This document shows, piece by piece, positions 1-6,711 of a DNA stretch of 8,150 nt (its first letter is position 1; each line of letters starts with the position of its first letter). The DNA is taken from assembly GCA_013824045.1 (NCBI GenBank), contig PNND01000450.1:1-8150 (forward strand). The letters run 5' to 3'. This DNA comes from Rhodobacter sp. GTDB taxonomy: Bacteria > Pseudomonadota > Alphaproteobacteria > Rhodobacterales > Rhodobacteraceae. The notes below the pieces were generated by a model. The model saw nothing but the letters and a program-made list of their open reading frames with translations, was not told where the DNA came from and ran no database searches. The position numbers and the translations under genes are program-made.

Positions 1-87
1 GTGCAGCGCGCCTATGAGTTGGGGCAGGGCTTCCTTGACCGGGAAGACGAACGGATGCGCGGCATGATCCGCACGTTGGGAGGCTAA
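1..87 (+). CDS. flgF: FlgF, flagellar proximal rod protein (C-terminal 28 residues only)
   Basis: This is the 3' end of a gene that begins before the window. The 28 visible codons, ending in TAA at 85-87, read through QRAYELGQGFLDREDERMR and close with a short Leu-Gly-Gly tail. Flagellar rod and hook proteins of the FlgF/FlgG family end in a helix of this kind, with a QRAYE-like motif; it packs with the N-terminal helix in the rod. FlgF builds the proximal rod just distal to FlgB and FlgC. The assignment rests on this helix and on position, one nucleotide before flgG, where flgF normally lies. A GGAGG at 79-83 inside the last codons serves as the ribosome binding site of flgG. FlgF is more likely than a second FlgG because the next gene is a complete FlgG. 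Confidence 0.85.
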   Translation: MQRAYELGQGFLDREDERMRGMIRTLGG

Positions 88-88
88 G

Positions 89-874
89 ATGAAGGCTTTG
101 CAGATTGCCGCCACCGGCATGGCGGCCCAGCAGATGCGGGTCGATGTTGTGTCCCACAACCTCGCCAACATGTCGACGACGGGCTACAACGCGCGCCGGG
201 CCGACTTCGCAGATCTGCATTATCAGCAGATGGCCCGCCCCGGCACGATCACCGCCGAGGATGGCACGATGCTGCCCACCGGGATTCAGTTGGGGATCGG
301 CGTGCGGCCTGCGGCGGTGTCGGTCGTGCTCGCGCAAGGCACGCTCTCACAGACGGGTGGCGATCTGGATGTGGCGATCGAAGGGCAGGGCTATCTGGAG
401 GTCACGCTGCCGTCAGGCGCTGCTGGCTATACCCGCGATGGCGCGCTTCGGCGCAGTGCGGATGGGCTGATCGTGACGGCGGATGGGTATCCGGTTGCGC
501 CCGGCATCACCATCCCGCCCGAAACGCGCAGTCTTTCGATCAACGCGGCAGGTGAGGTCTGGGCCTATTTCGCCGATCAGACAGATCCAGAGCAGTTGGG
601 CCAGATCACGCTGACCGGATTCACCAATGAAAAGGGGCTGGAGGCGATCGGATCGAACCTGTTTCTGGAAAGCGCGGCCTCTGGCCCGCCGTTGCCAGGC
701 ACACCGGGGGTAGAGGGGTTGGGCACGCTGCGGCAGGGCTATCTTGAGGACAGCTCGGTCGATGCGGTGCGTGAAGTGACCGAACTGATCAAGGCACAGC
801 GCGGCTATGAGCTGAACGCCAAGGTTCTGACTGCGGCGGATCAGATGATGGCCGCGACCACGCAGGTGCGCTGA
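89..874 (+). CDS. flgG: FlgG, flagellar distal rod protein
   Basis: FlgG is the major subunit of the distal rod, the drive shaft that crosses the periplasm; it is exported by the flagellar type III apparatus without a cleaved signal. The product is 261 residues, the usual FlgG length. The N-terminal rod signature is clear: the AATGMAAQQMR helix at about 7-17, then a SHNLANMSTTGY segment at about 22-33. The middle (about 80-200) is the beta-rich D1 domain typical of FlgE/F/G proteins. The C-terminus carries the GYLEDSSVD turn and the KAQRGYELNAKVLTAADQM helix. The ATG at 89 is chosen because it gives the conserved N-terminus directly and has GGAGG 5 nt upstream. It follows flgF by 1 nt, and its TGA shares one base with the flgA start codon, so FlgA translation is probably coupled to it. 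Confidence 0.97.
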   Translation: MKALQIAATGMAAQQMRVDVVSHNLANMSTTGYNARRADFADLHYQQMARPGTITAEDGTMLPTGIQLGIGVRPAAVSVVLAQGTLSQTGGDLDVAIEGQGYLEVTLPSGAAGYTRDGALRRSADGLIVTADGYPVAPGITIPPETRSLSINAAGEVWAYFADQTDPEQLGQITLTGFTNEKGLEAIGSNLFLESAASGPPLPGTPGVEGLGTLRQGYLEDSSVDAVREVTELIKAQRGYELNAKVLTAADQMMAATTQVR

Positions 875-1326
875 TGATCAAGCCAATTCTTGGATCAGGT
901 CTTTCCAGTCTGGCGATGTGCCTGCCGCTGGTGGCGGCTGCGGAAAGCCTCGTCGCCACGCGGGCGATTGCCGCCCAAAGTGTGCTTTCGGCCGAAGATA
1001 TGGCGCTGGTCGATGCGGTGATCCCCGGTGCGCTGGGCGATCCGGCATTGGCGGTGGGGCTGCAGACCCGCCGCGCGATCTATCCCGGCCGCCCGATTCT
1101 GGAGCGCGATCTGGGGCCCCCCGTTTTGGTGGGGCGAAACGCGCGGGTTCAGCTCCGCTATCTGCGCGGCGGGCTGGAGATCGCCGCCGAAGGCCGCGCG
1201 CTCGACAAGGGCGGCGCGGGCGAGGTGATCCGGGTGATGAGCCTTGGGTCCAAAACGGTGGTGTCGGGCCGGGTTATGGCGGATGGCACGGTCCGCTTGG
1301 GGGATGACACATGCGCTGGGTGCTGA
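874..1326 (+). CDS. flgA: FlgA, periplasmic P-ring assembly chaperone (short form)
   Basis: FlgA is a Sec-exported periplasmic chaperone that helps FlgI polymerise into the P ring around the rod. The 150-residue product starts with a probable signal peptide: a short basic start, a hydrophobic stretch to about residue 20 and an Ala-rich cleavage region near residues 21-23. The mature part matches the SAF-type core of FlgA: an RRAIYPGRPI segment near 66-75, VGRNARVQLRY near 86-96, an EGRALDKGGAGE loop near 106-117, and IRVMSLGSKTVVSGRV near 118-133. It is shorter than the roughly 220-residue enterobacterial protein and seems to lack the extra N-terminal domain, a form common in alphaproteobacteria. 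The ATG shares one base with the flgG stop. Its last five codons overlap the flgH start, giving an odd Cys-Ala-Gly-Cys end. Its client flgI is not in the window. Confidence 0.92.
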   Translation: MIKPILGSGLSSLAMCLPLVAAAESLVATRAIAAQSVLSAEDMALVDAVIPGALGDPALAVGLQTRRAIYPGRPILERDLGPPVLVGRNARVQLRYLRGGLEIAAEGRALDKGGAGEVIRVMSLGSKTVVSGRVMADGTVRLGDDTCAGC

Positions 1327-2027
1327 TGATGGCGGTGGCGGCGGGATGCGGGCGGCTGGAAGAGGTGGGTCGCGCGCCGGGGTTTTCGCCGCTGGAGGGT
1401 TCGACGCAGCATCACGCGATGTATTCTGCGCCGCTGCCGGAAAGCAGTGATCCCGATGGGCCGGGGGCGCCATCCTCGCTTTGGAGCTCAGAACGCGGGG
1501 CGCTGTTCGGGGATCGCCGCGCGGCACAGCGGGGCGACATCCTGACGGTGGTCATCGAGATCGACGACAGCGCCCGGATTGACAACTCCACCGGGCGGAG
1601 CCGTTCGTCTGGCGAAAACATGGGTGTTCCGTCGCTTCTTGGTCTGCCCCAGCGGCTGGATCGGCAGTTGCCCGAAGGGGCCAGTATGGCCGAAGCCGCA
1701 GAGATCACCTCGTCTTCAAGCTATGAGGGCGAGGGATCGGTGGCGCGGCAGGAGCGGCTGACGCTGCGGGTCGCGGCGACGGTGGTTGAAGAGCTGCCCA
1801 ATGGCGTGTTGCGGATCGAAGGCCAGCAGGAGGTGAGGGTGAATTTCGAGCTGCGGGAATTGCTCCTGACGGGCTATGTGCGACCCGTCGATATCTCGCG
1901 CCAGAACGAGATCACGTATGACAAGATCGCCGGAGCCCGCATCTCTTATGGTGGGCGCGGACAGATCACCGATGTGCAGCAGCCGCGCTATGGCCAGCAG
2001 ATCACCGATATCCTGTTGCCGTTCTGA
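1311..2027 (+). CDS. flgH: FlgH, flagellar L-ring lipoprotein
   Basis: FlgH forms the L ring, the outer-membrane bushing of the flagellar rod. The 238-residue product begins with a short lipoprotein signal ending in AVAAGC, which places the lipidated cysteine at residue 13; the -3 position is Ala rather than the commoner Leu. Family blocks follow in order: a SLWSSERGALFGDRRA segment near 55-70, the RGDILTVVIEI strand near 73-83, a Ser-rich flexible stretch near 90-100, NGVLRIEGQQEVRVNFE near 163-179, and the C-terminal run with VRPVDISRQNEI, RISYGGRG and the final ILLPF. Length and ending are normal, so the gene looks intact. The ATG at 1311 lies inside the end of flgA (16-nt overlap) with a GGGGG at 1299-1303. 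The next gene starts 2 nt after the stop, so the two are probably cotranslated. Confidence 0.96.
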   Translation: MRWVLMMAVAAGCGRLEEVGRAPGFSPLEGSTQHHAMYSAPLPESSDPDGPGAPSSLWSSERGALFGDRRAAQRGDILTVVIEIDDSARIDNSTGRSRSSGENMGVPSLLGLPQRLDRQLPEGASMAEAAEITSSSSYEGEGSVARQERLTLRVAATVVEELPNGVLRIEGQQEVRVNFELRELLLTGYVRPVDISRQNEITYDKIAGARISYGGRGQITDVQQPRYGQQITDILLPF

Positions 2028-2029
2028 CC

Positions 2030-2479
2030 ATGAAGAAGCTGATCCTTCCGCTCGCTCTTGGTCTGATCGGTCTGGCCGCCGGGGCAGGCGCCGGGTTTTT
2101 CCTGCGCCCAGATGCCACGGACATGGCAGAGGAAAAAACCGAAGAGCCGGCTGTCCCGCCGGAATATGCAAAGCTGAACAACCAGTTCGTCATTCCCGTG
2201 GTCGAAGAAGGAACCGTGGTCAGCCTTGTGGTCCTGTCCCTGAGCCTTGAGGTGACGCCCGGATCATCCACCACCGTATTCGAGCATGAGCCAAAGCTGC
2301 GCGACGTCTTTCTTCAGGTGCTTTTCAGCCATGCCAATGCCGGCGGATTTCGGGGGTCTTTCACCGACTCGGCCAATCTGGTGCCGTTGCGAATGGCCTT
2401 GTTCGAGGCGGCCGCAAGCGTTCTGCCCGGCGTCGTGACCGATGTCCTGATCGGGGATATCGTGCGTCAGGACGGCTGA
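2030..2479 (+). CDS. fliL: FliL-family flagellar basal-body-associated protein
   Basis: FliL proteins are single-pass inner-membrane proteins that surround the stator and affect torque or motor stability. This 149-residue product has a basic MKK start, one membrane segment at about residues 4-26, an acidic linker (about 30-45), and a periplasmic domain opening with EYAKLNNQFVIPVV, which matches the FliL pattern of a Tyr-x-Lys-Leu motif followed by a Phe-Val-[IV] strand. The end, VLIGDIVRQDG, corresponds to the usual FliL C-terminal strand, although the common Phe-Thr pair is replaced. It is therefore a divergent member, and a second FliL elsewhere in the genome is possible. It starts 2 nt after flgH and closes the plus-strand operon. 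Its last 13 bases overlap the end of the minus-strand FliJ-like gene. Family assignment is fairly firm; whether it is the principal FliL is open. Confidence 0.8.
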   Translation: MKKLILPLALGLIGLAAGAGAGFFLRPDATDMAEEKTEEPAVPPEYAKLNNQFVIPVVEEGTVVSLVVLSLSLEVTPGSSTTVFEHEPKLRDVFLQVLFSHANAGGFRGSFTDSANLVPLRMALFEAAASVLPGVVTDVLIGDIVRQDG

Positions 2480-2490
2480 TCGCGCTTTTT
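2464..2490 (+). terminator. Possible weak intrinsic terminator at the convergent junction
   Basis: GCGTCAG (2464-2470) can pair with CTGA-T-CGC (2476-2483), giving a 7-bp stem with one bulged T and a GACGG loop. GC and then five Ts (2486-2490) follow. This could end the flgF-fliL transcript. The TCA/TGA part of the stem is forced by having two TGA stops in convergent genes, and the stem is short, so this is only a suggestion. On the minus strand no T-run follows the hairpin. Confidence 0.25.
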
Positions 2491-2808
2491 CCGGAACAGT
2501 TGATCCAAAACCTGGCACCGCGCAACGGCGCGGGCCGCCTCGCGCCTTTGCTGCTGCAGCAGGGCCTCTTGCGCCGCGATGACCGGAGCAAGCGCGCGGC
2601 GGCGGCCCTCTGCCCAGAGGCGATGGCGCAGATCGGCCACTTGCAATGTCGGATCATCGCTGTCTGTCGGGAACGGGTCCAAGGCATCACGATGGGCGAG
2701 ACTTGCCGACAACGCCATGCGGGTGGCCGAGACGCGCGAAAGCCGCATGTCGCGCACCAGTGTGGCGGCCTCGATCAGGCGGGTATGGCGGGTGTCGGGG
2801 CGCGTCAT
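2467..2808 (-). CDS. Small FliJ-like two-helix protein downstream of flhB
   Basis: This is a 113-residue, Arg- and Ala-rich cytoplasmic protein with no signal or membrane segment. Predicted by eye, it has a first helix at about 9-43, a turn with DPFPTDSDDP at 44-53, and a long second helix at about 54-110 that carries a basic, Gln-rich heptad-like stretch ending in RCQVLDQLFRKKR. This two-helix hairpin is the architecture of FliJ, the stalk of the flagellar export ATPase FliI, and of its YscO relatives, but it is shorter than the roughly 145 residues usual for FliJ. The ATG at 2808 is chosen because longer readings would run well into flhB, whose stop lies only 19 nt upstream. The ribosome binding site is weak (AGAAGA). 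Position as last gene after flhA-fliR-flhB supports an export role. The FliJ assignment is inference from shape and context; the gene itself is well supported. Confidence 0.7.
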   Translation of the reverse strand: MTRPDTRHTRLIEAATLVRDMRLSRVSATRMALSASLAHRDALDPFPTDSDDPTLQVADLRHRLWAEGRRRALAPVIAAQEALLQQQRREAARAVARCQVLDQLFRKKRDQPS

Positions 2809-2827
2809 CGGGCAGGAGTTTCTTCTA

Positions 2828-3871
2828 TCATGCGCGGGCCTTTCTTTTGCGCATGGCCTCGGCAAAGCGGATGGCGGCAGCGACAGCGCGGTAATGATCG
2901 GGCCGGATCTGTTCCCCAATCCCGACCGTGGCGAAAAGCGCGCGGGCGGTGGGCGGGTCGCGGTGCACCGGGATGCCATGGTCCCGGGCAAGATCGCGTA
3001 TGCGAGCGGCGGTTTCGTCGACGCCCTTCGCCACGCAGATCGGCGCCTGTCCTTTGGCCCGATGCCATTTCAAGGCCACTGCGTAATGGGTCGGGTTTAC
3101 CACAATGACATCGGCCTTTGGCACATCCGCCAGCATCCGGTTCATCGCAATTTCCTGCCCGCGCTGACGGCGTGCTGCACGGGTATGGGGATCACCCTCT
3201 GCGTCGCGATGTTCATCCAGCAGTTCCTGCCGCGACATGCGGTTGCGGCTGCGATGACGATGGGCTTGCCAGAGATAATCGGCAGCCCCGAGCACCAGCC
3301 CCAAAACAAAGATGATCATGACAAACCGCATCAGCAGTGAGATCATCAAGGCGCTGCCCTGCCCCGGATCAAGCATGGGGGATGTCAGGATCGCCTTCGC
3401 CTCAGCGTGCAGGAACACGGCCAGAAGCACCGCGATCATCACCATCTTGGCGGTTCCCTTGGCGAATTCCATCAATCCGTCAGGGCCAAAACGGTGGCGG
3501 GCCGCCGCCAAGGGATCGATGCGCGACAGTTTTGGCGCCAGATTGGCCGCTGTGAAGAGAAGCCCGCGCTGGGCAATCAGAAGGCCCAGAACCGGCAGCG
3601 CGGGAATGAGAAACAAGGGCAAGACCGCCATCAGCATCGCGGCGACCCCACCCATTGCATCGTCATGTTCGGGGCGGGCGAGCAGCACCATGCCGACCTC
3701 TGACGCCGAGAGGATGGCCTCTGTGCCGAAGATCAGCGCCCCAAGCAAGAACCCCGCATAGCTGGCCGCGGTAAGCATGTCTTGTGACCGGGGGATCTGA
3801 CCTTTTTCGCGCGCGTCATTCAGGCGCTTTTCCGTTGGGTCATGCGGTTTGTCTTCGGGTTCCTGCTCCAT
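2828..3871 (-). CDS. flhB: FlhB, flagellar export gate and substrate-specificity switch
   Basis: FlhB is an inner-membrane component of the flagellar type III export gate. Its cytoplasmic domain cleaves itself and switches export from rod and hook proteins to filament proteins. The product is 347 residues. The N-terminus has the family motif DPTEKRLNDAREKGQIPRSQ (11-30). Hydrophobic segments lie at about 33-55, 75-105, 137-160 and 172-200, as expected for four membrane spans. The linker holds EGDPH (225-229), and the self-cleavage site NPTH is intact at 259-262 within VIVVNPTHYAVAL, so autocleavage between Asn and Pro is expected. The C-terminal tail ends in a basic RKRKARA. The ATG lies 3 nt after the fliR stop, so the two are probably coupled. 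The length is slightly below the 380 or so of enterobacteria, but no domain is missing. Confidence 0.97.
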   Translation of the reverse strand: MEQEPEDKPHDPTEKRLNDAREKGQIPRSQDMLTAASYAGFLLGALIFGTEAILSASEVGMVLLARPEHDDAMGGVAAMLMAVLPLFLIPALPVLGLLIAQRGLLFTAANLAPKLSRIDPLAAARHRFGPDGLMEFAKGTAKMVMIAVLLAVFLHAEAKAILTSPMLDPGQGSALMISLLMRFVMIIFVLGLVLGAADYLWQAHRHRSRNRMSRQELLDEHRDAEGDPHTRAARRQRGQEIAMNRMLADVPKADVIVVNPTHYAVALKWHRAKGQAPICVAKGVDETAARIRDLARDHGIPVHRDPPTARALFATVGIGEQIRPDHYRAVAAAIRFAEAMRKRKARA

Positions 3872-3874
3872 CCG

Positions 3875-4636
3875 TCAGCCCGATCCAAAAGGGGCGGCCA
3901 ACTTGGCATCGAAGGCACCAAGCCAGACCGCCAACATCAGCGGCGCAAGGATGGCAGACAGGATAAGGCTTCCCAAGGAAAGCGCCGGCGCACCGATGAA
4001 GGCCACCATCAGCTGCGGCATGGCGCGGTTGACCGCGCCCAGCGCGATGTTCCACAACAGCGCCGCCAGCACGAAGGGCAGCGCGAGAGAAAAGGCAAGC
4101 GCCATGCCGCCGGCGATCTGGTCAATCCCCCAGTCACGCACATCCGCCGCTTGCACAAACCGCCCGGGCGGGAGCAGGTCATGAGACAGGATGAAGAGGG
4201 CGGCGAGCTTGACATGCAAACCGGCCTGCAAGGCAAGGGCCGTGGCAGCGAGGGTAAAGAGGATGCCAAGCGCAGGCTGCGGCTCTGCGCCCGCGCTGGC
4301 AAACATCTGAGACAACGACGCCGATTGTGCGGCAATGGCAGCGGTCGTCTGCAAGGCGAGGATCATCAGGCGCAGGGAGAGGCCGATCAGCAGCCCCGCC
4401 GTTACCTCTGCGGCGGCGGGCAGCAGCAGAGTATCGCCCTGATGCCGGTCTGCGACTGCGGGCAGAACAACAGCAGTGAAAGCCAGCGCCATTGCCAACC
4501 GAATGCGGGCGGGAATGGATCGTTCCCCAAAGCCCGGCAATAAGGCCATCGCTGCCGAGACGCGCAGAAAAACAAGTGTGGCCGGGCGCAGCAACCCCTG
4601 CACCTGATCCACCATCAATGTGATCAGATCGATCAC
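3875..4636 (-). CDS. fliR: FliR, flagellar export gate protein
   Basis: FliR is a polytopic inner-membrane protein that forms the core of the export gate with FliP and FliQ. The product is 253 residues, the normal length, and is almost wholly hydrophobic, with segments at about 12-35, 45-62, 72-100, 118-150, 165-200 and 208-240. The conserved FliR block PGFGERSIPARIRLAMALAF lies at about 34-53. FliR often ends with short hydrophilic residues, as here. The start is a GTG at 4636, part of a GTGA that overlaps the flhA stop by 4 nt, so translation depends on ribosomes finishing flhA. An in-frame ATG further in would cut into the first membrane segment and is less likely. The stop lies 3 nt before flhB. 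The order flhA-fliR-flhB is common in alphaproteobacteria; fliP and fliQ are not in this window. Confidence 0.95.
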   Translation of the reverse strand: MIDLITLMVDQVQGLLRPATLVFLRVSAAMALLPGFGERSIPARIRLAMALAFTAVVLPAVADRHQGDTLLLPAAAEVTAGLLIGLSLRLMILALQTTAAIAAQSASLSQMFASAGAEPQPALGILFTLAATALALQAGLHVKLAALFILSHDLLPPGRFVQAADVRDWGIDQIAGGMALAFSLALPFVLAALLWNIALGAVNRAMPQLMVAFIGAPALSLGSLILSAILAPLMLAVWLGAFDAKLAAPFGSG

Positions 4637-6711
4637 GCGGCCACCTGCCCCAGAATGGCAGGGCGGGCCTCCAATCCGATCTCCTCATAAGACAGGACAG
4701 GGGTGGGGATGCCCTTGGCGGCGAGAAGCGTGCGCAGGAACCGCCGCCGCCGTGACGAGGTGACCAGCGCAGGGTTTGCCCCGCTTTCCGCAGCGCGCGC
4801 CAAACGTTCGGCGATCGCGGCGGAGAGGCGAGAGAACTGTTCCGGCGGCAAAGCCACGTCACCGGCGCCGGGGCCGCTGTCGATCTGGTATTGCGCGAAG
4901 GTCTTTTCCCATTCCGGGGCAAGCTGGATCAGCGGGATGGTCCCATCATCGCGGCGCAGATCGGCGGTGATCTGGAAACCAAGCCGCTGACGGACATGAT
5001 CACAAACCGCCTCGGGCGTGGACAGGGCGCGCGCTTCGGCGATGGCTTCGAGGATGAGGGGGAGGTTTCTGATCGACACGCGTTCGTCCAGAAGGAGGCG
5101 TAGGGTAGAGAGCAAGAGTTCGGGCGGGACCTTTTCAGGGATCATGTCATCAAGCAGGCGCCGGTTCATCTGGGCGCGGGCAGGATCTGTCACATTGGCG
5201 AATTCATCGAGAAGCCTGCGCAGCCCACGCAGCGACAGAAGGCGCGAGAGGTTTGCCCGGATGGTTTCAAGAAGATGGGTCGACAACACCTCGGCCGGGG
5301 AAACGGTGGTAAGGCCGGAGAGGGCAGCAATGTCCTGATCATCCGGCGCAATCCAGCGGGCAGGCGCACCGAAGACCGGCTCGCGTGCATCCAGGCCCGG
5401 TGGCGCCTCGGTCGACTCGTCCAGAAGGACGAGGATACGGTCGGCAAGTAGCCTGTCGCGAACGCGTTCCACACCCTGGATGCGGATACGATACTGCCCC
5501 GGACGAAGGGATGGCTCATCTGTCAGGCGGATTTCGGGCAGGATGAAGCCGAAACTGGTGGCAATATGGTTGCGCATGTTTCCCACACGCCGATCCAACC
5601 CCGTCGCCGGATCCAGCGCCATGGCGACGAGGTCTGAGGCGAATTCGACGTGGATTTCGTCAAAATCAAGCATGTCACCCATCGGCCGCGGGGGCAAAGG
5701 CCCCGAAAGCGCAGGCAGGACGGCGGGCTCTTGGGGCACCTGCAGGCGGCGCCAGCCGATAATGCCCAGCGTCAGGGCTCCGGCCAGAAAGGGCAGAACT
5801 GGCAGGCCGGGCACCAGAGCGAAAGCCGCCAGCAGGCCCGCCACTGTAAGCAGGGCAGCCGGGTAGCGGCTGAGCTGGGCAAAGAAGGACACATCGGCAG
5901 CGCCCGTACCACCACCCCGCGCCATAAGGAGGGCCGCCGCAACCGAGATGATCACGGCTGGAAGCTGCGTGACCAGACCATCACCAACTGTGAGAATTGC
6001 ATAGGTTTCAAAGGCATCACCCAGAGGCATTCCATGCCCGAGAACACCAACCCCCAGCCCGACGAAGAGGTTGAGAAGGGTGATGACCAGCCCGGCCACC
6101 GCATCGCCTTTGACGAATTTTGAGGCCCCATCAAGCGAGCCGAAGAAGGTGGTTTCCGCCAGTTCCCTTTCGCGGCGCAGCTTGGCCTCAGCATGATCGA
6201 TCGCCCCGGCGGCGACATCGGCATCAATCGCCAATTGCCGCCCCGGCAGGCCATCCAGCGCGAAACGGGCACCCACCTCGGCCATCCGGCCTGCACCTTT
6301 CGTGATGACCATGAAGTTGACGATCAGGATGACCACAAAGATGACAAGGCCCAGAACCAGATCCCCAGCCATGACGAATTCGGCAAAGGCCTCAATCACA
6401 TGGCCTGCGGCATCGGTGCCGGTGTGCCCTTGGGAGATGATCAGCTTGGTCGATGCGACGTTCAGCGATAGACGCAGCAACAGCGAGGCAAGCAGGATCG
6501 TCGGGAAGGCCGAGAAATCGAGCGGGCGTTCGATGAAAAGCGCAACAGTCAGCATGAGGATGGCCAGCGCGAAGGAAAGCGCAAGGCCAAGATCGAGAAG
6601 CCAAGCCGGCACGGGCAGCACCATCATCGCGATCACGGCCATCAGGGCCAGCGCGAGCAAGACCGTGGGTGGGGCCTGGGTGGTTGGAAAGGAAGAGAGA
6701 ATCTTCTTCAT
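4633..6711 (-). CDS. flhA: FlhA, flagellar type III export apparatus protein
   Basis: FlhA is the largest export-gate protein. Its membrane half couples export to the proton-motive force, and its cytoplasmic half forms a nonamer that docks chaperone-substrate complexes. The 692-residue product has membrane segments at about 17-59, 67-80, 112-136, 205-225, 243-264 and 282-320. Family (FHIPEP) blocks are present: RLSLNVASTKLIISQGHTG near 80-98, ITKGAGRMAEVGARFALDG near 136-154, and FGSLDGASKFVKGDAVAGL near 190-208. The last contains the conserved Asp (about 203) at the position of Salmonella Asp208. The rest, from about 322, is the soluble domain. The start is taken as the ATG at 6711, which shares one base with the preceding TGA; a GTG at 6714 would add one residue and cannot be excluded. 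A GGGGGG run lies just upstream. The stop overlaps fliR by 4 nt. Confidence 0.97.
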   Translation of the reverse strand: MKKILSSFPTTQAPPTVLLALALMAVIAMMVLPVPAWLLDLGLALSFALAILMLTVALFIERPLDFSAFPTILLASLLLRLSLNVASTKLIISQGHTGTDAAGHVIEAFAEFVMAGDLVLGLVIFVVILIVNFMVITKGAGRMAEVGARFALDGLPGRQLAIDADVAAGAIDHAEAKLRRERELAETTFFGSLDGASKFVKGDAVAGLVITLLNLFVGLGVGVLGHGMPLGDAFETYAILTVGDGLVTQLPAVIISVAAALLMARGGGTGAADVSFFAQLSRYPAALLTVAGLLAAFALVPGLPVLPFLAGALTLGIIGWRRLQVPQEPAVLPALSGPLPPRPMGDMLDFDEIHVEFASDLVAMALDPATGLDRRVGNMRNHIATSFGFILPEIRLTDEPSLRPGQYRIRIQGVERVRDRLLADRILVLLDESTEAPPGLDAREPVFGAPARWIAPDDQDIAALSGLTTVSPAEVLSTHLLETIRANLSRLLSLRGLRRLLDEFANVTDPARAQMNRRLLDDMIPEKVPPELLLSTLRLLLDERVSIRNLPLILEAIAEARALSTPEAVCDHVRQRLGFQITADLRRDDGTIPLIQLAPEWEKTFAQYQIDSGPGAGDVALPPEQFSRLSAAIAERLARAAESGANPALVTSSRRRRFLRTLLAAKGIPTPVLSYEEIGLEARPAILGQVAA

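Noticed and set aside
895..1527. 210-codon open frame on the minus strand across flgA and flgH
   Set aside because: It lies antisense to two clearly recognised genes, and its translation is rich in Arg, His and Pro with no motif.
2809..2991. Longer start for the FliJ-like gene (from 2991)
   Set aside because: It would run about 160 nt into flhB, and the added residues are Pro- and Arg-rich without structure. The ATG at 2808 fits the operon spacing.
2579..3340. 253-codon open frame on the plus strand opposite flhB and the FliJ-like gene
   Set aside because: It crosses two minus-strand genes with well-placed starts and stops, and it shows no recognisable domain or ribosome binding site.
3842..4543. 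233-codon open frame on the plus strand opposite fliR
   Set aside because: The translation is a low-complexity Arg-, Gln- and Gly-rich product, the expected antisense of a hydrophobic membrane protein gene.
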